Positions 16,557 to 25,734 of a stretch of 64,000 nucleotides of DNA are shown here, one piece after another (position 1 is the first letter of the stretch; each line of letters starts with the position of its first letter). The position numbers and the translations under genes were made by a program. Source of the stretch: CAVTWS01 sp963738445 (GTDB lineage: Bacteria; Actinomycetota; Acidimicrobiia; Acidimicrobiales; SHLQ01); NCBI GenBank assembly GCA_963738445.1, contig CAVTWS010000024.1, positions 62,001 through 126,000 on the forward strand. The letters are read 5' to 3'. A model generated the notes under the pieces. The model saw nothing but the letters and a program-made list of their open reading frames with translations, did no database searches and had not been told where the DNA came from.

Positions 16557-18238
16557 CGGCGCCTCAACACCGAACCCGGGTGCGCCCCCGTGAGCACGCC
16601 GTCTCGTTGGGTCACCACCCCACCGACGATGGTGGCCCGATAGCCGCCGGGTGGACGCCGGAGACGCAGGCCACCCCCCGGCAGATCGTCGACCACCTCG
16701 TCGTGTGCCCAATCCAGCTCGTCGAGCGAGAACACCACCAGATCGCCGTGGAACCCCTCCAGGACCTTCCCTCGACGCTCGAACCCGAACACCTCGGCCT
16801 GGCGGCCCGTCAACGTGTGGATCGCGTCCTGGAGGCTCAGGTCACTGCGATCACGCACGTGTCGGGTGAGCAGCAGCGTCGTGTCCCCCACCGCGGACAT
16901 CATCTGCAGGTGCGCGCCGGCATCGCTGTTCGACACGATCGACGCCGGGTGCAACAAGGTGCGGGCCACGCCGTCGGGATCGGAGTTGGCGATCCCGATC
17001 CCGACCACCCCGGGGGCCAGGTCGTTGGCCAGCACCCAGTCGGCGAGAAGGTCGGATGGGTGGCCGCCTCGGGCGGCGACCAGATCGCCGAGCGTCGAGC
17101 CCACCCACTCAGACAGCGACGGGTCGGTGACCGAGACGAAGCGCACCCGCGCCGGGTCGGTGTGCGGGAGCATCGCCCAGGGGCAGGAGTCCCATTCGCG
17201 CCGGGCCCGATCGCGCCAGGCCGGGTCGACCAGCATGGCGCGCTTGGCGTCGGCGGGCGCCTGGACCATGGGGTCCCAGGCATCGGGCATGGCCTTGAAC
17301 GCCATGCCGCCGCTCCAGTTCACCTGGATGTCGAGCGTCCGCGGCGACACCTGCGGGTAGGTGGGCACGCCGCTGGCCTGGAGGTCGCCGGCAAAGTCGA
17401 GAAGGGCCGGCGCCTGGTCCGGTAGGGCGATGTCGTCGAACACACCGATCCACGTGCTCGTCACTCCACGATGGCGGGTGAGCTCGGCCAGGCGGGACAC
17501 GTCGGCCTTCATCTTCGTGAAGCCGGGTGACGGAAGGAACTGCACGATGCGATCGTGATCGGCCAGGACGTCGACGAGTGCGCCGAGCTCGGCGTCGTCG
17601 GCCCATCGGCTCGGCACCGGTCGACCGGCGCGATCTGTGTCGAAGCCGAGCGAGGTCGACAGACCGAACGCACCCGAGCGGAGAGCCTCGCCCAGTGCAT
17701 CGCCGATGACGTGGCGCTCGGACGTGGTCGACTCCCGATCCCAGGCGGCGTCACCGAGTGCCCAGAGGCGAAGTGCGGTATGGCCGACCAGCGTGGCGAC
17801 GTTGACGGCCGAGCCCGCTCCGTCGAGCACATCGAGGTACTCCCCATAGGTCTGCCAGGCGAACGGCACGGCGTCTCGAAACGTCGGGGTCGGCAGGTCT
17901 TCGACGTAGCAGAACAGGTCCGTCAACGCGTCGACATGTTCGGGCCTCACCGGCGCGAGCGACAGCGAGCAGTTGCCGGCGAGGACGGTCGTCACCCCGT
18001 GCTGGGGCATGGGATCACACGACCGGTCCCAGAACAACGACGGGTCGACATGGGTGTGGGTGTCGATAAATCCGGGCGCCACGAAACACCCCGATGCGTC
18101 GATCTCCTCGCCCCCGGCCGTGCCGAGTCCGAGACCGATCTCGACGATCACCCCGTCGCGAATCCGCACGTCGGCCGCCCGAGGGGGCGCGCCGGTACCA
18201 TCGATGAGCGTGCCCCCGCGAACGACGAGCTCGGGCAC
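16553..18238 (-). CDS. N-acyl-D-amino-acid deacylase-like amidohydrolase
   Basis: This is a 561-residue member of the D-aminoacylase/urease-type amidohydrolases. It has an N-terminal beta-sandwich (VVRGGTLIDGTGAPP), metal motif FIDTHTHVD with His61 and His63, and Cys90 in AGNCSLSL, the position of the metal-bridging Cys of D-aminoacylase. The late VSNSDAGAHLQMMS carries the metal-binding Asp. It would cleave an amide or lactam. In actinobacterial catabolic islands this family is common but rarely characterised. Located 10 bp after an amidohydrolase_2 gene and coupled to the CoA ligase. Confidence 0.85.
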   Translation of the reverse strand: MPELVVRGGTLIDGTGAPPRAADVRIRDGVIVEIGLGLGTAGGEEIDASGCFVAPGFIDTHTHVDPSLFWDRSCDPMPQHGVTTVLAGNCSLSLAPVRPEHVDALTDLFCYVEDLPTPTFRDAVPFAWQTYGEYLDVLDGAGSAVNVATLVGHTALRLWALGDAAWDRESTTSERHVIGDALGEALRSGAFGLSTSLGFDTDRAGRPVPSRWADDAELGALVDVLADHDRIVQFLPSPGFTKMKADVSRLAELTRHRGVTSTWIGVFDDIALPDQAPALLDFAGDLQASGVPTYPQVSPRTLDIQVNWSGGMAFKAMPDAWDPMVQAPADAKRAMLVDPAWRDRARREWDSCPWAMLPHTDPARVRFVSVTDPSLSEWVGSTLGDLVAARGGHPSDLLADWVLANDLAPGVVGIGIANSDPDGVARTLLHPASIVSNSDAGAHLQMMSAVGDTTLLLTRHVRDRSDLSLQDAIHTLTGRQAEVFGFERRGKVLEGFHGDLVVFSLDELDWAHDEVVDDLPGGGLRLRRPPGGYRATIVGGVVTQRDGVLTGAHPGSVLRRR

Positions 18239-18248
18239 GAGTCGGTCG

Positions 18249-19379
18249 TCAGTGAACCGTCGGCAGCTCGGTAGGCATGCTCACGTGGGGGAAGAGCTCC
18301 TCGAACGAACCACGGGTGATGCGCTCGCGGACATCGGGGGCGACGTCGTCGAACAGCTCGTGCAACGTCTTCTGGGTGTGGCCGTACGTGCCTTCGAGGT
18401 GGGGGTAGTCACTCCCGAACATCACGTTGCGGTAACCCATCGCCCACAGGGCCGCCGGCGCCGACTCGTCGTGTTGGAAGCTGGCGTACACGTTGCTGTA
18501 CAGGTGCTCCTTGGGGAGCTTGGCGAGCGGATGGCGGATGAACGCGGCGTGCTGGCGATAGGCCTCGTTCATGCGATCGCCGATGTAGGGCACCCAGGTC
18601 GCGCCGCCCTCGGAGATCAGCACCTTGAGGTCCGGATGACGGTCGAACACGCCGGCGCCAACGATGGCCATGGCGGCGTAGATTCCGTCTCGCGCCGATT
18701 CCACGTAGTTCAGGAGCGCACCGCCGCGACCGCCATACTTTGCTTGTTCGCCGCTCGTCCCGATGTGGAATCCCACGACCATGCCGGCCTCATCAGCAGC
18801 CGCCCAGAGTGGGTCCCACTCCTTGTGGTTCCAGTACTGGCGGCCCGGCACCTGGCCGGCCTGGAGGCTCAGGATCTTGAGGCCGAGCCCGGCCGCATGC
18901 TCGACCTCGGCCACGGCATCGTCGATCTCGATCATGGGCATCAGCGCCGCCGGTACCAACCGATCGGGCGCCACCGTCACGATCTCCGATGCGAGCCACT
19001 CGTTCTCGGCGCGGGCCGCAGCGGCGATCAACTTGGGGTCCTCGATCAGGGCACACCACAGCCCGATCGACTGGTACATGACCTCGCCCCAGATACCTTC
19101 CTCGTCGAGGTCTCTGACGCGGAGGGTGACATCACGCGACCCCGGGGGGCGATGGGACATCTCGACGATGGTCTCGCCCGTGGCGCCCTTGACCGTCATG
19201 ATGCGGGGCACGTTGCGGGTGAACGACTTTCCGTCGACCTCGACGAGCTCCTCGTCCTCGCTGATCATGCGCGTCCGCGGCATTCGGTCGGCGAGGGCCG
19301 CCGGCATGATCTGGTGCCAGAGATCGTCGGGCTCCAGGAAGTGCGAGTCGCCGGAGTGGGTCCAGATCGGGTCGCTCAT
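18249..19379 (-). CDS. Amidohydrolase-2 family TIM-barrel hydrolase/decarboxylase
   Basis: A 376-residue paralogue of the genes at 1822, 32013 and 40437. N-terminal HSGDSHFLEPDDLWHQI (residues 8-24) holds the D-x-H-x-x-E-P signature. VVGFHIGTSGEQ and KVLISEGGATWVPY are in the middle, and MFGSDYPHLEGTYGHTQ near the end carries the acidic metal site. It starts at ATG 19379, the first gene of a three-gene minus operon with the D-aminoacylase-like hydrolase and the CoA ligase. A plausible sequence is ring or amide opening, then CoA activation; this is inference. Confidence 0.85.
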   Translation of the reverse strand: MSDPIWTHSGDSHFLEPDDLWHQIMPAALADRMPRTRMISEDEELVEVDGKSFTRNVPRIMTVKGATGETIVEMSHRPPGSRDVTLRVRDLDEEGIWGEVMYQSIGLWCALIEDPKLIAAAARAENEWLASEIVTVAPDRLVPAALMPMIEIDDAVAEVEHAAGLGLKILSLQAGQVPGRQYWNHKEWDPLWAAADEAGMVVGFHIGTSGEQAKYGGRGGALLNYVESARDGIYAAMAIVGAGVFDRHPDLKVLISEGGATWVPYIGDRMNEAYRQHAAFIRHPLAKLPKEHLYSNVYASFQHDESAPAALWAMGYRNVMFGSDYPHLEGTYGHTQKTLHELFDDVAPDVRERITRGSFEELFPHVSMPTELPTVH

Positions 19380-19459
19380 GCGCGGAGCCTAGGACGATTC
19401 CGCATAATTGTCTACCTATTCACTCCACGGGCCGCGGCTCGCAGATTACGATCGACCCC

Positions 19460-20455
19460 ATGCGTGTCGGCATCTACTTCGACCTTCGCAACCCGCCCGG
19501 TTGGCCCACCGATTCGAACCGCTTGTACGGCTTCACCCTCGAGATGTGCCAAGAGGCCGAACGACTGGGATGCGCCTCGATCTGGCTCAGTGAGCACCAT
19601 CTCTTCGACGACGGGTACCTGCCCCAACCTCTGACCTTCGCGGCCGCAGTCGCGGCCCGAACCCACGAGGCGCGAATCGGCACCGCCATCGTGATCGCAC
19701 CGCTCCATCATCCGGCCGCGCTGGCCGAGCAGGCGTCCATCGTCGACATCGTGAGCAACGGCCGGCTCGACCTCGGCCTCGGCGCCGGGTACCGAGTACC
19801 CGAGTTCGACCTGTTCGGCGCCGATCTGTCGAAGCGGTACACCACGACCGACGACTGCGCCCGGCAACTCCGCGACCTCTGGCGGCAGATCACGCCATCA
19901 CCAGTCCAGGATCGCGTCCCGATCTGGATGGGCTACCAGGGACCCAAGGGCGCACGGCGGGCCGGGCGTCTCGGAGAGGGTCTCCTCTGCGCGAACGCCG
20001 ACCTCTGGCCCCAGTACCGAGCCGGCCTGGTCGAGGCTGGACACGACCCTGCCACCGGACGGATGGCGGGAGGTATCAACGGTTGGGTGACCGATGACCC
20101 GGAGGGCGATTGGCCGCTCGTGGCGAAACATGTCGCCGCCCAGTTCGACTCGTACCGGCGTCACATGGTCGAAGGCACCGACATCCCCGTACCGCGTGCC
20201 GTGGATCCCGAACGGTTGCGGTCACGAGCGACCGCACGTGGGCCTCTTGATTCCATCATGTACGGAACGCCCGCCGAGGTGGCGGCGCAGATCCGATCGC
20301 TCACGGCGGGAGCACCCGTGAGCGACGTGTTCCTCTGGGCCTCACTCGCCGGCATGCCCGAGGACCAGGTGGCCCGTGGGGTTCAGACCATCTGCACCGG
20401 ACTCGCTCCGTTGCTCACCGATTTCGATCCGCTGGTCGAGTCGTCGGATCGATGA
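19460..20455 (+). CDS. LLM-class flavin/F420-dependent oxidoreductase
   Basis: This intact 331-residue luciferase-like protein starts with MRVGIYFDLRNPPGW. It has CASIWLSEHHLFDDGYLPQP (barrel strand with His pair), SNGRLDLGLGAGYRVPEF and PVPIWMGYQGPKGARRAGRLG-type segments. The full length makes it a good reference for the two frameshifted LLM genes. It is divergent from the amidohydrolase (80-bp gap containing an AT-rich block near 19403-19425) and is 88 bp upstream of a tandem CaiB gene. Confidence 0.85.
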   Translation: MRVGIYFDLRNPPGWPTDSNRLYGFTLEMCQEAERLGCASIWLSEHHLFDDGYLPQPLTFAAAVAARTHEARIGTAIVIAPLHHPAALAEQASIVDIVSNGRLDLGLGAGYRVPEFDLFGADLSKRYTTTDDCARQLRDLWRQITPSPVQDRVPIWMGYQGPKGARRAGRLGEGLLCANADLWPQYRAGLVEAGHDPATGRMAGGINGWVTDDPEGDWPLVAKHVAAQFDSYRRHMVEGTDIPVPRAVDPERLRSRATARGPLDSIMYGTPAEVAAQIRSLTAGAPVSDVFLWASLAGMPEDQVARGVQTICTGLAPLLTDFDPLVESSDR

Positions 20456-20494
20456 CGACCGAGGGCCGGCACCCGGCTCGACGCACTGAGATAC

Positions 20495-20515
20495 AGTCAG
20501 CGTATTGAGCTGATT
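20495..20515. promoter_or_regulatory. Imperfect palindrome upstream of tandem CaiB gene
   Basis: AGTCAGC (20495-20501) and GCTGATT (20509-20515) are inverted copies (6 of 7 bases) around 7 bp, in the 88-bp gap before ATG 20544. The half-site AATCAG also occurs upstream of the binding-protein gene (31934-31949) but with different spacing. Possible operator; no regulator assigned. Confidence 0.35.
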
Positions 20516-20543
20516 AGCTCCGAGAACGCAGGAGACCGATCTG

Positions 20544-22946
20544 ATGATCTGCAGTGGGCTCAACGTCGTCGAGGTCGGCACGGCCAGCATGGCGGCGTCG
20601 ATGGCGGGGATGATGTTCGCCGACAACGGCGCACGGGTGATCAAGATCGAACCCCCCACCGGCGACCGTCTCCGGACCGAGAACCCATCGGGATTCCTGG
20701 TCTGGAACCGGGGCAAGGAGAGCCTCGTGCTCGACCTGCGCACCGCCGAGGGCCAATCCGGCTATCGAGAGCTCGTGGCCGACGCCGACGTGGTGATCGA
20801 AGCTTTCTCGCCGGGCACGGTCGAGCGGTGGGGCATCGGGTACGACTCGCTCGCCGCCGCCGACCCGAGCCTGGTCTACTGCTCGATCACCGGGTTCGGC
20901 CACGGCAACGGCTACTCACACCTGAAGGGGTACGAGGCGCTCGTCGCCGCCAAGCTCGGCTTGTACTCACGGGGTGAGTTCGCACCTCGCTCCGGTCCCA
21001 TCATGTTCACCCAACCGTCGGCCGGCTACGGCGCCGCGATGTTGGCCACCGCCGGGATCGCCGCCGCCCTGGGCGTGCGCGAGCAGACCGGCCGGGGACA
21101 ACGAGTCGACACGAGCCTGGCGCAGGGCCTCGAACCGGTGGACTACTTCGTCGCCATGGTGGTGCAGATGGCCATGCGGGCCGGCGGCACGGCGGCGACC
21201 GACCCCCGCGCCGCCATGATGGCCACCAGGTACGGCCTTCTGGCGGTGAGTAGCGACGGCTATTTCATCCAGACCTCGACCGTCCTACCCCACCAAGCCA
21301 AGGCGCTCACCCAGGCCGTGGGGCTCGATCACCTGATCGAACTGCCGCAGAACGCGAAGATGCCGATGTTCGACACGGCTGAGGACGCGCAGGAGTGGGA
21401 GGACGCCATCTGGGCCGCCTTCCGGTCCAAGACCCGGGACGAGTGGTCCGAGATCCTGCTCGGGTTCGAGGACGTGCCGTTCGAGTTCGCCTGCACGAGC
21501 GAGGAAGGCACGAGACACCCCCAGATCGTCCACAACGGCGATGTGATCGCGCTCGACGATCCCGCTCAGGGAACGGTCCGCCAGGTTGGTCCGCTCGCTC
21601 ACTTCACCTCGACCCCGTCATCGATCTCGCGTTCGGCTCCCGCGCTCGGATCCAACGATGGTCCTCTCGCTTCCCGGCCGGCCCTCACCTCCGACGGAGC
21701 AGCGCCGAAACACGCTCTCGACGGCGTGACCATCGTCGACTTCGGCTACTTCTATGCCATGCCCTACGGCACCGCGATGGCGGCGTCGATGGGCGCCCGG
21801 GTCATCAAGATCGAGGATCTGAACGGCGACCCCCACCGCGTGTCGTTCGGGCCGGAGGTCGCATCGGTCAAGACCATGTCCGACAAGGAGAGCCTCTCGA
21901 TCGACCTGCGTTCGGCGGCCGGGCGCGAAGCCGCCCACAAGCTGTTGGCCACCGCCGATGCTTTCGTCGTCGGCTTTCGCTCCGGCGTGGCCGAGAAGGT
22001 CGGTCTCGATTACGCCACCTTGCGAGCCATCAACCCGCGGCTCGTCTACCTGCACGCGGCCGGGTACGGGATCGACGGTCCCTACGCCCGGCGGGCGCTC
22101 TACGCCCAAGCCGCCCAGACGGTCGCCGGGAGCTTCGGTCGCCAGGTTGGCCACTGGGCGAACCCGGAGTTGAACCGCGACATGAGCCTCATGGAGATCC
22201 AGGCCGTGGTCGCTCCGAGGCTCGGCCAGGTCATCGACGGCGACTCCAACGCCTCGCTCGCCGTCCTGGCCGCCTTGTCGCTCGGTCTCCTGCACCAGCG
22301 CCGAAGCGGCGAGGGCCAGTTCCTGTCCACGTCGATGATCGGCGCCAACGCCTGGACCTACTCCGACGACTTCTGTACGTACGAAACCAAGCCGCCGATC
22401 CCGCAGACCGACTCCGAATACATGGGCATCAATGCCTTGTATCGCGTCTACCCGACTGCCGAGGAGTGGGTCTGCCTGGTCGTACCGACCGACGCCGAGT
22501 GGCTTCGGTTCCTCGAGGCATCGGGGCGGACCGACCTGGCTGACGATGCCCGGTTTGCCACTGCCGCGGCCCGCGCCGCCAACGACGAAGCGCTCGTCGC
22601 CGAGCTCACCGCGCTGTTCGCCACCCGAACCGCATCCGATTGGGAGAGCGCCCTCGCCGCCGCCGACGTCGGATGCGTGTCGGTCAACCCCAATGGCGCC
22701 GGGATGATCACCTGTACCGACCCGGTGCTGCGTGCTGGGGGTCTCGTGGTCGACTCGCCGCACCCCACGTTTGGCACCGTGACCCGCTGGGCCCCGCTGG
22801 TCACATTCTCCGAGACGCCGGGCACCTCGGGGCCGGCCTGTCTCCGGGGCGAGCACAACCGCTCGATCCTCTCCGAGCTCGGCTACTCCCCCGAGCGCAT
22901 CGACGAGCTCGAAGCGGCCGGTGTCATCTCCGGCCCGGCGACCTGA
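20544..22946 (+). CDS. Tandem two-domain CaiB/BaiF CoA-transferase-like protein
   Basis: The 800-residue product holds two complete class III CoA-transferase-like domains, residues about 1-365 and 390-800. Each begins with the family pattern (GLNVVEVGTASMAASMAGMM; GVTIVDFGYFYAMPYGTAMA) and ARVIKIE, linked by a Ser/Pro/Ala-rich segment. At the position of the catalytic Asp of formyl-CoA transferase (S-x-x-D) the first domain has S-L-A-Q and the second S-M-I-G, so neither half shows the nucleophile. Class III enzymes move CoA between acids. This one may be altered or act with the CaiB genes at 41554 and 43976. Ribosome site ggag at about 20532; followed by livF. Confidence 0.85.
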   Translation: MICSGLNVVEVGTASMAASMAGMMFADNGARVIKIEPPTGDRLRTENPSGFLVWNRGKESLVLDLRTAEGQSGYRELVADADVVIEAFSPGTVERWGIGYDSLAAADPSLVYCSITGFGHGNGYSHLKGYEALVAAKLGLYSRGEFAPRSGPIMFTQPSAGYGAAMLATAGIAAALGVREQTGRGQRVDTSLAQGLEPVDYFVAMVVQMAMRAGGTAATDPRAAMMATRYGLLAVSSDGYFIQTSTVLPHQAKALTQAVGLDHLIELPQNAKMPMFDTAEDAQEWEDAIWAAFRSKTRDEWSEILLGFEDVPFEFACTSEEGTRHPQIVHNGDVIALDDPAQGTVRQVGPLAHFTSTPSSISRSAPALGSNDGPLASRPALTSDGAAPKHALDGVTIVDFGYFYAMPYGTAMAASMGARVIKIEDLNGDPHRVSFGPEVASVKTMSDKESLSIDLRSAAGREAAHKLLATADAFVVGFRSGVAEKVGLDYATLRAINPRLVYLHAAGYGIDGPYARRALYAQAAQTVAGSFGRQVGHWANPELNRDMSLMEIQAVVAPRLGQVIDGDSNASLAVLAALSLGLLHQRRSGEGQFLSTSMIGANAWTYSDDFCTYETKPPIPQTDSEYMGINALYRVYPTAEEWVCLVVPTDAEWLRFLEASGRTDLADDARFATAAARAANDEALVAELTALFATRTASDWESALAAADVGCVSVNPNGAGMITCTDPVLRAGGLVVDSPHPTFGTVTRWAPLVTFSETPGTSGPACLRGEHNRSILSELGYSPERIDELEAAGVISGPAT

Positions 22947-22954
22947 GCACCGGC

Positions 22955-23674
22955 ATGAGCGAGACCCAGCCGGCGCCAGCTCTCGAGCTGCACGACATCT
23001 GCAGCGGCTATGGCACGACGACGATCCTCCGCAACGTCACGCTCGACGTACCGGCCGGCGGGATCCACTGTGTGCTCGGTCCCAACGGGGCAGGCAAGAC
23101 CACCTTGCTCAAGACCGTGTCCGGCCTGATCCGACCATCGTCCGGATCGACCCACCTCAACGGGATCGACGTCACCTCCCAGCCGCCCCACCGCCGCACG
23201 GCCCTGGGCCTCTGCCACATCCCGGAGGGTCGCGGTATCTTCCGTTCCCTGACCGTGCGCGAGAACATCCGGATGCAGGTGCCGCCCGGCCGCGACCACA
23301 GCGGTGCCGAGGCACGAGCAGCGGCGTCGTTCCCGGTCCTCGGCGAACGGCTCGACCAGATCGCCGGGACACTCAGCGGTGGTCAGCAGCAGATGCTGGC
23401 CCTCGTCCGCGCCTATCTGAGCAACCCGAGGTTGGTACTGGTCGACGAGGCATCCCTTGGCTTGGCGCCACTCGTGGTCGACGAGATCTTCGACTTCCTG
23501 GCGCGCCTCGCGGCCGAAGGGTGCGCCCTGCTCGTCGTCGACCAATTCGTCGAACGTGCTCTTGCCTTGGCGACTCATGCCTACGTCCTCAACCGAGGCG
23601 AGATCGTCTTCTCCGGCACCCCGGCCGAGCTTCGTGACGGTGATCTGTTCGCCCGCTACCTCGGCACGACCTGA
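22955..23674 (+). CDS. livF: Branched-chain-type ABC transporter ATP-binding protein LivF
   Basis: The 239-residue ABC ATPase has Walker A GPNGAGKTT (42-50), signature LSGGQQQMLALVRAYL, Walker B LVLVDEASLGLAP and the LivF-specific IPEGRGIFRSLTVRENI. ATG 22955 is 8 bp after the tandem CaiB gene. The usual LivF Walker B neighbour DEPSLGL reads DEASLGL. The rest of the transporter (LivK, LivH-LivM-LivG fusion) lies about 4 kb away on the opposite strand, so this subunit probably completes that complex. It energises import of an organic acid or amino acid at the membrane. Confidence 0.88.
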   Translation: MSETQPAPALELHDICSGYGTTTILRNVTLDVPAGGIHCVLGPNGAGKTTLLKTVSGLIRPSSGSTHLNGIDVTSQPPHRRTALGLCHIPEGRGIFRSLTVRENIRMQVPPGRDHSGAEARAAASFPVLGERLDQIAGTLSGGQQQMLALVRAYLSNPRLVLVDEASLGLAPLVVDEIFDFLARLAAEGCALLVVDQFVERALALATHAYVLNRGEIVFSGTPAELRDGDLFARYLGTT

Positions 23675-23713
23675 CGTCTAGCGGCCGGGCGGCGGAGCGG
23701 TATGCTTCCAGGT

Positions 23714-23935
23714 ATGCGCGATTCTACTACCATCAAGGTTTCGGTTCGGACCCGCGATGCGTTACGGCAGCTCGCCGATCGTGAGGGACTCACCCTCGAT
23801 GCGCAACTCGAGAGGCTGATCCGACGGGAACGCCGTCGGATCATCGGGTCCCAACTCGCCAGCGCGCCGCCCGCTGCCGATGACATGGCGATCCTCGATG
23901 CATCATCGACCGATGTCGCCGATGCAAGCAGGTGA
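23714..23935 (+). CDS. Ribbon-helix-helix antitoxin (MazE-like)
   Basis: A 73-residue protein from ATG 23714 (an in-frame ATG at 23702 is less likely). TTIKVSVRTRDALRQLADREG and LTLDAQLERLIRRER form the beta-strand and helices of a CopG-like RHH DNA-binding domain, and the acidic tail can bind toxin. It overlaps the start of a MazF/PemK toxin. The order antitoxin then toxin is the usual type II TA layout, with autorepression expected. Confidence 0.75.
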   Translation: MRDSTTIKVSVRTRDALRQLADREGLTLDAQLERLIRRERRRIIGSQLASAPPAADDMAILDASSTDVADASR

Positions 23936-24236
23936 CGTCGTCCGGTGCGACTTCGGCACTCCGGCACGGGGCGAGCCGGCATACGTGCGACCGGCGATCA
24001 TCATCACCGCCGACGATGTTCTCGAGTTTCGACAGCATGCGATCGTCGTCGTCCCCTGCACGACGCGACGGCGAGGCTGGTTGAGCGAGATCGATGTCAT
24101 CGGGTTCGGCATCGCGCAGGCCCACCTTCCGACGACCATCAGCATCGGCCGCGTAGTCGAGGCGACGGGTACCAACGTCGGGCCGGTTGCGTTGCAGCAG
24201 ATCCGAGAGCTGATCGCCGACCTTCTCGGACTCTGA
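23913..24236 (+). CDS. mazF: MazF/PemK-family endoribonuclease toxin
   Basis: From ATG 23913 (or 23922) the protein reads MQAGDVVRCDFGTPARGEPAYVRPAII with V.P.TT in VVPCTTRRRG and LPTTISIGRVVEATGTNVG. These match the SH3-like barrel of MazF toxins, about 105 residues. It overlaps the antitoxin gene by 23 bp. MazF enzymes cut single-stranded RNA at short motifs. This is the intact module of a TA island that also holds remnants. Confidence 0.85.
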   Translation: MSPMQAGDVVRCDFGTPARGEPAYVRPAIIITADDVLEFRQHAIVVVPCTTRRRGWLSEIDVIGFGIAQAHLPTTISIGRVVEATGTNVGPVALQQIRELIADLLGL

Positions 24237-24360
24237 GAGAGTCGGGCTGGCACCTTCGGCGCCCGCTTGTGGTCGCCTGCGCAGCGCTCGACATTCTCAT
24301 CCGTCGTGGCGGCCCAGAGCCATGATGTCGACGGACACTGGTGCGATCCGTCGCGCTCGA

Positions 24361-24492
24361 CCGGGCTGCTTCGCCGGGCCCATGTGTTGCGCGGACACCG
24401 CCGGCAACCTCCTCGAAGTCGGCGTGATCGACAGCGCCGACGGGCCGATCATCGTCCACGCCATGCCGGCACGACCGAACTACCTCAGGTGA
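24361..24492 (+). pseudogene. Toxin C-terminal remnant (HAMPAR type)
   Basis: In frame to TGA 24490-24492 the sequence reads GNLLEVGVIDSADGPIIVHAMPARPNYLR. I recognise this as the C-terminus of a small actinobacterial toxin-like family ending in vIHAM.aRp. No N-terminal half is visible upstream. A second copy of the same motif occurs at 26404-26496. Each is followed by an antitoxin-like start, supporting an old TA pair. Confidence 0.45.
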
Positions 24493-24497
24493 TCCCC

Positions 24498-24590
24498 ATG
24501 CCTCGCACTGCCCAAGAGATCATTGACCACGCCGACGAGCTCGAGGCCCGCTTCGAGCAAGCCGAGCCCGACGACCTTCGCGAGCCACAG
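24498..24590 (+). pseudogene. Antitoxin N-terminal remnant
   Basis: ATG 24498 begins MPRTAQEIIDHADELEARF and EQAEPDDLREP, the usual start of the antitoxin that follows the toxin family above. After about 30 residues the similarity ends and the sequence continues into an antisense integrase remnant, so the gene was cut by a rearrangement. The complete relative at 26507 shows the expected C-terminal HTH. Confidence 0.4.
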
Positions 24591-24610
24591 GGCTGCGAGC
24601 TGTCCCCCAT

Positions 24611-24849
24611 CCGCTTGGTGAATGCCCCCGCTCGCTTCGCCAACCGCTTGACGGTGCGATCCGCGGCGTAGCGGTCCATGCGGTGTCCGTTGGCACCGCG
24701 GAAGATCGGCCCGGTGGTGCGCTCGCCGACGTACAGGTCGAGGGTTCTTGCGGTTCGTGGTGCGAGTGGGATGGTGACGTACTTGCCGCCCTTGCGCACG
24801 ATTGCCAGCATCCGGTGACCGCGGTCCATGTCAAGCGCTTCGATGTCGG
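24611..24849 (-). pseudogene. Tyrosine recombinase (integrase) fragment
   Basis: The minus strand reads DIEALDMDRGHRMLAIVRKG, then KYVTIPLAPRTARTLDLYVG and GPIFRGANGHRMDRYAADRTVKRLAKRAG. This is the central catalytic-domain section of phage-type tyrosine recombinases (RGHRtL..RKGGK..iPL). The N-terminus and the C-terminal H-x-x-R/Y box are missing; the downstream end has been replaced by the antitoxin remnant. It marks a past mobile element in the TA island. Confidence 0.6.
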
Positions 24850-25106
24850 CGGGCGACCGTCGAACGCATCCGCCGAGCGAGCTCTGCGAGCCGGTCGCCG
24901 GGCGGGCTCCACCGGTGGTTGCAACGGGCCGGTCATGATGACCGGATCATTCCTGCAGCAACCATCCGATGGGGGAACCCCGAGCTGAACCGGCTCGATC
25001 TTGCTGCCGTGAGCAGACCATTCGCACAGCGACATCCCGGACTGGCGATGTTGAGCAACCTGGTAGCTTCGGCGGCCACGGCCGACGAGCCGTCGAGGGA
25101 GTTCCA

Positions 25107-25459
25107 GTGAAGCAGATCACCATATTCGCCCGTATGGGCCTCAAGCCCGAGAACCTCGAACAGGTCAAGGCGCTGGCGGCGGAGGGATGCAGGGTCGCTG
25201 CCGAGGAACCGGGCACCGTCAGCTACGACTGGCACTACTCGCCGGAGCAGGGAGTCTCGTGCTGCTGGAATCCTACGCCGACTCCGATGCTCACCTTGCC
25301 CACATGCAGGCGGATGGTCATGGTGAGTTCATGGGCGGTCTGATGGCGCTGATCGATGCAGTCGAGTTCGTCGTTCTCGGAGAACCCACTCCGGAGCACG
25401 CCGCAGCCCTGGCAAGCGTCCCCGGAGCACAGTTCTACTCAGAAGTCGCGAGCATCTGA
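25107..25459 (+). CDS. ABM-domain putative quinol monooxygenase (one frameshift)
   Basis: From GTG 25107: KQITIFARMGLKPENLEQVK, then GTVSYDWHYSP. After an indel near 25252 come VLLESYADSDAHLAHMQADG, GLMALIDAVEFVVLGEP and a C-terminus at TGA 25459. This matches the antibiotic-biosynthesis-monooxygenase (YgiN-like) ferredoxin fold of about 115 residues. No neighbour suggests a pathway; it lies between TA remnants and the RelBE-like pair. Confidence 0.7.
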
Positions 25460-25734
25460 CGCACCGATGGACCGTGTAAGCCTCGCCGGATCCCCGTGCC
25501 GAACCTGAACCACCCTCGCTAACACCAATTCGTCGAATCGAGCGCGGCACCAACAGCGAAGATGGCAGACGAGGCCTCCCCGCGGTGACGGCGCGCGCCC
25601 GCGCCCTGCATTCTCTATCGGCGGTTCGAGAGCGCACACCTCGCTCAGCGCGTCACCCCCTGTGAGACACGCATACCCGGCGCGATGCGCTGAATGACCG
25701 CCCGACATCGCCGATCACTTCGATCGGGCGGACG
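25460..25734. other. Non-coding stretch, nothing recognised
   Basis: These 275 bases between the monooxygenase and the RelE-like gene hold no supported gene, repeat or RNA. Base composition is slightly less GC-rich than its neighbours. Confidence 0.5.

Noticed and set aside
17973..19634. 553-codon plus-strand frame antisense to the amidohydrolase operon
   Set aside because: No recognisable domains; the minus strand carries conserved amidohydrolase motifs.
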